Positions 1 to 3,690 of a stretch of 7,983 nucleotides of DNA are shown here, piece by piece. The notes below the pieces were generated by a model, which had not been told where the DNA came from, searched no databases, and saw only the letters and a program-made list of their open reading frames with translations. How positions within the stretch are numbered: the first letter of the stretch is position 1; each line of letters opens with the position of its first letter. Both the position numbers and the translations under genes were made by a program. The stretch spans positions 1 to 7,983 of the forward strand of contig JAEYSS010000019.1 in NCBI GenBank assembly GCA_023434425.1. Direction: 5' to 3'. Origin of the DNA: Pseudomonadota bacterium (GTDB lineage: Bacteria; Pseudomonadota; Alphaproteobacteria; Ferrovibrionales; Ferrovibrionaceae).

Positions 1-70
1 TGGGCCGGGCCAAGCCGGGCCATGACAATTTACCTTACGTGTCATGCCCGGGCTTGCCCCGGGCATCCAC
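1..70. repeat. Composite palindromic intergenic repeat, copy 1 (cut by window edge)
   Basis: Two inverted arms, 1-26 (incomplete at the window edge) and 41-70, are separated by a 14-nt spacer (27-40). The right arm runs from GTCATGCCCGGG to GGGCATCCAC and contains its own hairpin (GCCCGGG, 5-nt loop, CCCGGGC). The same architecture recurs at 923-996, where the right arm matches this one at 27 of 30 positions. The element ends 10 nt past the stop of the ParB-like gene, so its hairpins could also act as a 3' end or RNA-stabilising structure for the greB transcript (inference). It resembles the dispersed REP/BIME-like palindromes common between genes in alphaproteobacteria. No transposase of the REP-associated type is in the window. 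Confidence 0.8.
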
Positions 71-80
71 GCCTGATTCT

Positions 81-338
81 TCAAAACTTCCGCGCCGCCA
101 CGATGTAGCAGGCAATCGTCGCCTCGCCGAGCGAGCGCATCGCCTCCAGCCGGTGCAGGCCGGCGACCAGCACATAGCGTTTCTGCGCCTCGTCGCGCCG
201 CACCTGGATCGGCACTTTCAGGCCGCCATCGCCGATGATCTCGTCGGCCAGCGCAGCCGCCTTCGCCGCATCCAGCAGGCCCTTGAATTTCGACGGCACG
301 TAGATCTCGGCGATCTTCACCGGGATGGCTTTCATCAT
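81..338 (-). CDS. Small ParB/sulfiredoxin-fold domain protein (stand-alone ParB N-terminal-like domain)
   Basis: This 85-aa protein appears to consist only of a ParB N-terminal-like domain. Residues 4-14 (AIPVKIAEIYV) match the opening strand of the fold. Residues 22-35 form a helix like the one in which ParB-type proteins carry their L..SI segment. Then come a PIQVR strand (43-47), a YVLVAG strand (55-60) and the box GLHRLEA (60-66), which corresponds to the GxxRxxA nucleotide-binding box of ParB and resembles the GCHR loop of sulfiredoxin without its cysteine. There is no helix-turn-helix or dimerisation domain, so a chromosome-partition role is unlikely. It starts with ATG ATG inside the end of greB (ATGA overlap), which implies translational coupling in a two-gene operon. 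Full-length ParB proteins are about 280-300 aa. The fold assignment is fairly secure; the function is unknown. Confidence 0.75.
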   Translation of the reverse strand: MMKAIPVKIAEIYVPSKFKGLLDAAKAAALADEIIGDGGLKVPIQVRRDEAQKRYVLVAGLHRLEAMRSLGEATIACYIVAARKF

Positions 339-904
339 ACGGCTGCATCTCCGTCGGCATAGCTGATTTCGATCACTTCGATCTGCTCCGGCCCGTGCGG
401 CGTGCGCAGCTCGACCACGTCGCCCTCGCGCCCCTTGCTCAGCGCGCGCGCGAACGGCGAAATCCAGCTCACCTCGCCCTGCTCGATCCGCGCCTCGTCG
501 ATGCCAACGATACGGATGGTGCGCTCGGCGCCGTGATGCTCGTAGGTCACGGTGGCGCCGAAAAAAACCTGCTCGCGGTTTTTCTGCAGCTTCGGATCGA
601 CCGGCTCGGCGATCTCCAGGCGTTTCAGCAGGAAGCGGATGCGGCGGTCGATCTCACGCAGGCGCTTCTTGCCGTAGAGATAGTCGCCATTCTCCGAACG
701 GTCGCCGTTGCCGGCCGCCCAGGACACGATCTCGACCACCTTGGGCCGCTCGACCGTTTTCAGCTGGCGCAGTTCGTCCTGCAGCCGGCGCAGGCCGGCC
801 GGGGTGATATAGTTCTTCGCCCCCGCCGGGATCGGCGGCGCGGCATCCTCAAGATCGTCCTCGATCTCGGGGACGTCGCTCTCCTTGGTAAAGGCCTTGC
901 TCAT
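335..904 (-). CDS. greB: Transcription elongation factor GreB
   Basis: This 189-aa protein is a GreA/GreB-family cleavage factor. It inserts its coiled coil into the secondary channel of RNA polymerase and stimulates cleavage of the backtracked RNA 3' end. The coiled-coil domain spans about residues 30-102. Its tip GNGDRSEN (65-72) carries the catalytic acidic pair D68 and E71, followed by the GreB-typical KKRLREIDRRIRFL (79-92). The FKBP-like C-terminal domain begins near VFFGATV (113-119) and includes the ISPFARAL segment (148-155). E. coli GreB is about 158 aa. The excess here is a roughly 28-residue acidic, proline-containing N-terminal extension before KNYITPAGL. The ATG at 904 is the obvious start but has no good Shine-Dalgarno sequence. 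A palindromic repeat begins 19 bp upstream, so any promoter must lie in or beyond it. The gene overlaps the downstream ParB-like gene by 4 bp. Confidence 0.95.
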   Translation of the reverse strand: MSKAFTKESDVPEIEDDLEDAAPPIPAGAKNYITPAGLRRLQDELRQLKTVERPKVVEIVSWAAGNGDRSENGDYLYGKKRLREIDRRIRFLLKRLEIAEPVDPKLQKNREQVFFGATVTYEHHGAERTIRIVGIDEARIEQGEVSWISPFARALSKGREGDVVELRTPHGPEQIEVIEISYADGDAAV

Positions 905-922
905 GCGTCAAAAAGACAACTC

Positions 923-996
923 GTGGATGGCCGGGTCAAGCCCGGCCATGACAGGAAAACAAATACGTCATGCCCGGACTTGATCCGGGCATCCAC
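923..996. repeat. Composite palindromic intergenic repeat, copy 2
   Basis: Arm A (923-952) and arm B (967-996) are inverted copies matching at 26 of 30 positions and separated by a 14-nt spacer (953-966), the same spacing as in copy 1 at 1-70. Each arm is itself a hairpin: A is GGCCGGG, 5-nt loop, CCCGGCC; B is GCCCGGA, 5-nt loop, TCCGGGC. The whole element can therefore fold as two small hairpins or one long cruciform. It fills 74 of the 110 bp between the divergent starts of greB (904) and the UPF0178 gene (1015). It looks like a REP/BIME-type element; the spacers of the two copies differ in sequence while their length is conserved. Confidence 0.88.
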
Positions 997-1014
997 GTCT
1001 TCTAGACCACAGAC

Positions 1015-1482
1015 ATGCCCGTTCCCACCATCTACATCGATGCCGATGCCTGCCCGGTCAAGGATGAGGTCTACCGCGTGGCCGAGCGCCATGGCGTGGC
1101 TGTCGTGGTGGTGGCGAACAGCTGGCTGAACATCCCGCGCAACCTGCCCTGGCTGCGGCTGCAGGTGGTCGCCGAGGGGCTCGACAAGGCCGATGACTGG
1201 ATCGCCGAAACCGCGACGGTTGGCGATGTGGTGATCACCGCCGATGTGCCGCTGGCGGCGCGCTGCGTGAAGACCGGCGCGCGGGTGCTGGCGCCGACCG
1301 GCCGCGAATTCAGCGAAGCCTCGATCGGCATGGATCTGGCGGCGCGCAACCTGATGAGCGACCTGCGCGCGGCCAATCCGACCGAGAGCTTCGGCGGCGG
1401 GCCGCGGCCCTTCTCACAGAAAGACCGCTCGGCCTTCCTGCAGGCCCTGCATGCGCTGCTGGAAAAACTGAAGCGGGCCTAG
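1015..1482 (+). CDS. YaiI/YqxD family protein (UPF0178, DUF188)
   Basis: This 155-aa protein has the usual length and motifs of the UPF0178 family. It opens with the IYIDADACPVK block (6-16, acidic D9 and D11), followed by AVVVVANS (29-36) and GDVVITADVPLA (70-81, acidic D71 and D77). It ends with the family signature GPRPFSQKDRSAF (129-141). The clustered aspartates resemble PIN/NYN-like metal-binding nuclease folds, and a nuclease role is often suggested, but no activity is established here. The ATG at 1015 puts the first motif at the position normal for the family; no clear Shine-Dalgarno sequence precedes it, and the upstream side is occupied by the palindromic repeat. The gene is divergent from greB and converges on the 74-aa gene, with 18 nt between stop codons. 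Confidence 0.93.
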   Translation: MPVPTIYIDADACPVKDEVYRVAERHGVAVVVVANSWLNIPRNLPWLRLQVVAEGLDKADDWIAETATVGDVVITADVPLAARCVKTGARVLAPTGREFSEASIGMDLAARNLMSDLRAANPTESFGGGPRPFSQKDRSAFLQALHALLEKLKRA

Positions 1483-1497
1483 TTCAGCCTGCCCGCT
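1472..1497. other. Short inverted repeat between convergent genes
   Basis: AGCGGGC (1472-1478) and GCCCGCT (1491-1497) can form a 7-bp stem with a 12-nt loop across the end of the UPF0178 gene and the short gap before the convergent 74-aa gene. No T-tract follows on either strand, so this is at best a weak bidirectional stop or a Rho-assisted end. The octamer CCCGCTCG also occurs twice as a direct repeat (1493-1500 and 1509-1516). Confidence 0.3.
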
Positions 1498-1500
1498 CGC

Positions 1501-1725
1501 CTAGCCTACCCGCTCGATGGTCTTGATCGGGCCGCGCGGGCGGCCGGACTTGTCGGCGATCTCGCGGTCCTGCGCCTCGATGAAGGCGCGCGCGATATCT
1601 TCCTCGTCGTCGAACTGGCCGAACTTGTCGATCGGCACCTTGCGGTTCGATGTCTGGGCGCCATCCTGGTAGATGACGTTGAAGACGGCGAAGGCGGAAT
1701 TGGGATTGAACTTCTTCTTGGCCAT
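1501..1725 (-). CDS. Conserved-looking small hypothetical protein, 74 aa
   Basis: The product has no recognised named domain. It opens with a lysine-rich segment (MAKKKFNPNSAF), then FAVFNVIYQDG (12-22), which looks like a beta-strand and turn. A short acidic stretch (FDDEEDIARAF) leads into a helix ending in EAQDREIADKSGRPRG (50-65). The tail GRPRGPIKTIERV is basic. I recall similar short proteins as conserved hypotheticals in Rhodospirillales, but no function is known to me. I chose the ATG at 1725 because GGAG lies 10 nt upstream. The longer in-frame start at 1905 would overlap the 57-aa gene throughout and gives arginine/serine-rich sequence unlike a real N-terminus. It is the last gene of the csp-57aa-74aa minus-strand block, 37 nt after the 57-aa stop. 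Confidence 0.78.
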   Translation of the reverse strand: MAKKKFNPNSAFAVFNVIYQDGAQTSNRKVPIDKFGQFDDEEDIARAFIEAQDREIADKSGRPRGPIKTIERVG

Positions 1726-1762
1726 GACGGCGAAACTCCGGGGAGAGAAAAGCAGATCAGCT

Positions 1763-1936
1763 CTACTCGGGCTTGTCGTCGCCGTCTGAAGACCCCGCCT
1801 CGTCTTCGGGCGGAAGCCCTGCCGCCTTGCGCCGCTCGGATTCCTCCTGCCGGCGCTGCAGCTTTTCCTGCTTCTTCTGTTCCTTGCTACGATTGCGCTC
1901 GGCACGCTGCTGGCCGTAATTCGGCTTGAACGCCAT
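1763..1936 (-). CDS. Small charged hypothetical protein, 57 aa
   Basis: This short gene is easily overlooked. ATG at 1936 is preceded by a full AGGAGG Shine-Dalgarno (plus-strand CCTCCT at 1942-1947) with 5-nt spacing, the best ribosome-binding site in the window. The protein begins MAFKPNYGQQRAERNRSK. It continues as a long glutamine-, lysine-, glutamate- and arginine-rich segment (about 8-40) predicted to be helical, then an acidic tail (PPEDEAGSSDGDDKPE, 42-57). The basic helix and acidic tail suggest a nucleic-acid- or ribosome-associated helper, but this is inference. It follows the cold-shock gene's terminator with no room for a promoter in between and precedes the 74-aa gene by 37 nt. 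I recall similar MAFKPNY-type small proteins in alphaproteobacteria, all of unknown function. Confidence 0.8.
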   Translation of the reverse strand: MAFKPNYGQQRAERNRSKEQKKQEKLQRRQEESERRKAAGLPPEDEAGSSDGDDKPE

Positions 1937-1954
1937 GGCGCCCTCCTGCCTTGT

Positions 1955-1989
1955 AGAAAAACGAAGGGGCGCCCGTTGCCGGACGCCCC
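1955..1989 (-). terminator. Intrinsic terminator of the cold-shock gene
   Basis: On the minus strand GGGGCGTCCG, loop GCAA, CGGGCGCCCC (1989-1966) forms a 10-bp stem with one U-G pair and a GNRA tetraloop, followed at once by TTCGTTTTTC (1964-1955). It begins 22 nt after the csp stop codon. Its T-tract ends only 7 nt before the Shine-Dalgarno sequence of the 57-aa gene, so it may act as a partial terminator controlling read-through into the two small genes. Confidence 0.88.
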
Positions 1990-2011
1990 CCGCTATGTCG
2001 TGCTGAAAGCC

Positions 2012-2221
2012 TTAGATGGCCTTCAGATTGACAGCCGAGCTCTTACCGCGCTTCGGGTCGTTCTGGATTTCGTAAGCGACCTTCTGGCCTTCATTCAGCG
2101 AGCTGAGGCCAGCGCGCTCAACCGCCGAGATATGCACGAACACGTCCGCGCCGCCTGCTTCCGGCTGAATGAAGCCGTAACCCTTGGTGCCGTTAAACCA
2201 TTTCACAGTGCCGGTGGCCAT
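2012..2221 (-). CDS. CspA-family cold-shock protein
   Basis: This is a single cold-shock (OB-fold) domain of 69 aa, the usual CspA length. It shows MATGTVKWFNGTKGYGFIQP at the N-terminus, the RNP1-type motif KGYGFI (13-18) and the RNP2-type motif VFVHI (27-31). The C-terminal strand VAYEIQNDPKRGKSSAVNL (48-66) is typical of the family. Such proteins bind single-stranded RNA and DNA, melt RNA secondary structure and can act as antiterminators. ATG at 2221 is chosen because the family starts there and AAGGAA lies 7 nt upstream; an in-frame ATG at 2263 would add 14 atypical residues. A long leader and promoter lie upstream, and a strong terminator lies downstream. Which paralogue (A, C, E and so on) this is cannot be told from one gene. 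Confidence 0.96.
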   Translation of the reverse strand: MATGTVKWFNGTKGYGFIQPEAGGADVFVHISAVERAGLSSLNEGQKVAYEIQNDPKRGKSSAVNLKAI

Positions 2222-2367
2222 GTGGGTATTCCTTCGTCTCAGGTGTAGTGGCGACGTACTCATGTACGGCGCATCAGACTTGTCCAGGGGCTAGAAGGTC
2301 TGGACGCCCATCCGAAACGAAAGATCGAACGAAGGGGTAACAGGCCGGTAGTCCGTAGTAGAATGAC
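2222..2367 (-). promoter_or_regulatory. Long 5' leader of the cold-shock mRNA
   Basis: If transcription starts about 7 nt after the proposed -10 box, the leader is about 146 nt, similar to the long regulatory leaders known for cspA-type genes. It contains an inverted repeat GTCCAG/CTGGAC (2282-2287 and 2300-2305) and a small hairpin CGTAC-ATGA-GTACG (about 2255-2268) close to the Shine-Dalgarno sequence (GAAGGAA). Temperature-dependent folding is an inference by analogy. I did not find a convincing copy of the enterobacterial cold-box. Confidence 0.5.
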
Positions 2368-2384
2368 CACCCTAAAATAGGGTG
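2368..2384. promoter_or_regulatory. Perfect dyad overlapping the csp -10 box (possible operator)
   Basis: CACCCTAAAATAGGGTG is a perfect 7-bp inverted repeat with a 3-nt centre. On the minus strand it contains the candidate -10 TATTTT; on the plus strand it contains TAAAAT and is followed by TTTT. It could be a repressor site controlling the csp promoter. It could also be a small terminator hairpin on the plus strand, but the stem is short and A/T-rich at its loop end and no plus-strand gene ends nearby. Confidence 0.45.
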
Positions 2385-2401
2385 TTTTGCCATTCCTGCA
2401 A
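2374..2401 (-). promoter_or_regulatory. Candidate sigma-70-type promoter for the cold-shock gene
   Basis: On the minus strand TTGCAG (2401-2396) and TATTTT (2379-2374) are separated by 16 nt, a fair match to the housekeeping -35/-10 pattern in an otherwise GC-rich region. The predicted start is near 2367. It was chosen by eye and not scored. Confidence 0.5.
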
Positions 2402-2565
2402 GGCCGGGGACCGTACTCTCCTCCCCCGCCCTGGCATAAGTCGACCATCGAGAACGCAAAACCTCCGGTTTGGTTCCCGGGGTGCGACGCCAAAGTTGCG
2501 GATTTGCCGTTGATTCCCGTCAGAACGGGGGGTACACAGCCCCGCTGCCCGAGAATCCGCCGGAA
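2402..2565. other. Upstream region of the cyclase-like gene, no gene seen
   Basis: This is the remainder of the 344-bp gap between the divergent csp (2221) and cyclase-like (2566) starts. Open frames crossing it give non-protein-like translations. It has minor inverted repeats (AAACC/GGTTT near 2459-2471; CGGGG/CCCCG near 2525-2544). I see no strong plus-strand promoter; the only good -10 hexamer on that strand is TAAAAT at 2373-2378, within the dyad, with a poor -35. Confidence 0.4.
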
Positions 2566-3684
2566 ATGGCTGCCGTGCCCCCTGACACCCTCCATATTTC
2601 ACACGAAGATGCCGTACTCCAGCAGCGGCTGCATGCGATTTTCTTCGACCTTTGGCGCTTCGGCAGCAACGCCCTGGTCGGTTGGCGGCCCAGCCCGCGC
2701 GGCATCGAGGTCATCACCCTGCCGAAAGTGCGGCTGTTTGCCGACCATGGCCGGCATCTTCCCGTATTCAGCGAAGGCAGCCTGATGGAGGGGGTCGCCC
2801 TGGACGACGCCGCCCGCCTGCTCGACGTGCAGCCGGTGGAGCTGCGGCTGGAGCAGCGCATCGGTGAGGCGCCCGGCGAGATCCGGCCGGCCCTGGTCGA
2901 GCGGGTCTTCCGCCTGTTCACCGTGCGCAAGGTGCTGCATCGCGCCGTGCTGCTGATCGACATCGTCGGTTTTTCCAAAGCCGAACCGGAGGTGCAGGCG
3001 TCGCAGCTCACCACCCTGGAATTCTCGCTCAACCTCGCCGAGGAGATGGCGCGGGCCCAGGGCTTGGCGGTGACCTTCGGCCGCACCACCACGGGCGACG
3101 GCTTCTATGTCTGGAACGAGCGGTCGGGCCTTCGCGCCGATATCGACTTTTTCTGCGCCGTTGCGATTTTCCAGATCGTCTTCGCGGCCCTGAAGCGTAC
3201 CTCCACCCATGCCGAAGCCGTACCGGTGCTGCGGCTTGTTTTGAGCATCGGCAGTCATTTCGTCTATCACCAGCCGCGCAAGGACGGCGGCGATGCGGGT
3301 GCGTTCATCGTCGGCGATGTGACCATCCAGGTCGCGCGCCTGATCAGTTCAGCCCTGCCCGATCAAATGTTAGTTGGCGATTTCCAGCGCCCGCTGGGGC
3401 TCGGCCAGAATCGCGCCAATGCCGAAACCTTCCTGCTGGCGGTGAGCGAGCGGCTGGGGGCATTGAAAGACCTGCGCGTGCTGGGCTACCGCATCGACCG
3501 CGTGGCATTCTATCTGACCGGTCCGCGCGACGCGGACGGCCGCCATGTGCCGGCGCTGATGACGATCACGGACAAGCACGGCTTCGAGCATCGCTGCTAC
3601 AATGCCAAGCTGAACGCCTTTGCCGAACAGGGCGAGCCTTATTATTGCGGGCTGCAGCACGGCGATCTGGCGGAAAATTCGTAG
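2566..3684 (+). CDS. Divergent class III nucleotidyl-cyclase-like protein, 372 aa
   Basis: The central part (about 125-275) resembles a class III adenylate/guanylate cyclase domain. AVLLIDIVGFSK (127-138) matches the first metal-binding block with D132. TTTGDGFYVW (174-183) matches the second with D178. A later GDVTIQVARLI (250-260) corresponds to the block that normally holds the transition-state Asn and Arg; R258 is kept, but the Asn position four residues earlier is I254. The usual base-selecting Lys four residues before the second Asp is T174. Activity is therefore uncertain. An unassigned N-terminal domain (1-120) and a C-terminal domain (about 295-360, with FYLTGP and CYNAKLNAF) flank it. 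No transmembrane segment or signal peptide is evident, so it is probably cytosolic. ATG at 2566 has only a weak ribosome site; a TTG at 2470 would add 32 unlikely residues. Its stop lies 6 nt from that of the convergent pentapeptide gene. Confidence 0.7.
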   Translation: MAAVPPDTLHISHEDAVLQQRLHAIFFDLWRFGSNALVGWRPSPRGIEVITLPKVRLFADHGRHLPVFSEGSLMEGVALDDAARLLDVQPVELRLEQRIGEAPGEIRPALVERVFRLFTVRKVLHRAVLLIDIVGFSKAEPEVQASQLTTLEFSLNLAEEMARAQGLAVTFGRTTTGDGFYVWNERSGLRADIDFFCAVAIFQIVFAALKRTSTHAEAVPVLRLVLSIGSHFVYHQPRKDGGDAGAFIVGDVTIQVARLISSALPDQMLVGDFQRPLGLGQNRANAETFLLAVSERLGALKDLRVLGYRIDRVAFYLTGPRDADGRHVPALMTITDKHGFEHRCYNAKLNAFAEQGEPYYCGLQHGDLAENS

Positions 3685-3690
3685 CTGAAA

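Noticed and set aside
81..338. Chromosome or plasmid partition system (ParB)
   Set aside because: There is no ParA partner, no parS-like site seen, and the DNA-binding and dimerisation domains are absent.
1..1012. CRISPR or transposon ends from the paired repeats
   Set aside because: There are only two copies, about 0.9 kb apart, with internal palindromy and no spacers of CRISPR type; no transposase or target duplication is visible.
395..1129. 244-codon plus-strand open frame across greB, the repeat and the UPF0178 start
   Set aside because: It runs antisense through greB and through the repeat into a different frame of the UPF0178 gene, which is typical of a shadow frame.
1726..1905. Upstream in-frame extension of the 74-aa protein (start at 1905)
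   Set aside because: It overlaps nearly all of the 57-aa gene, reads as Arg/Ser-rich noise, and the ATG at 1725 has a suitable ribosome site.
2222..2263. In-frame ATG at 2263 as the cold-shock start
   Set aside because: It would add 14 atypical residues before the canonical MATGTVKWFN start, which has its own AAGGAA site.
2368..2388. Dyad plus TTTT as a plus-strand terminator
   Set aside because: The stem is only 7 bp with A/T at the loop end, the T-run is 4, and no plus-strand gene ends upstream; the promoter/operator reading fits better.
2470..2565. TTG at 2470 as start of the cyclase-like gene
   Set aside because: The extra 32 residues look non-coding and no ribosome site precedes it; ATG at 2566 is preferred although its own site is weak.
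2599..3270. 223-codon open frame on the minus strand opposite the cyclase-like gene
   Set aside because: It is antisense to a gene with clear motifs, its translation is low in recognisable structure, and GC-rich DNA commonly leaves such frames open.
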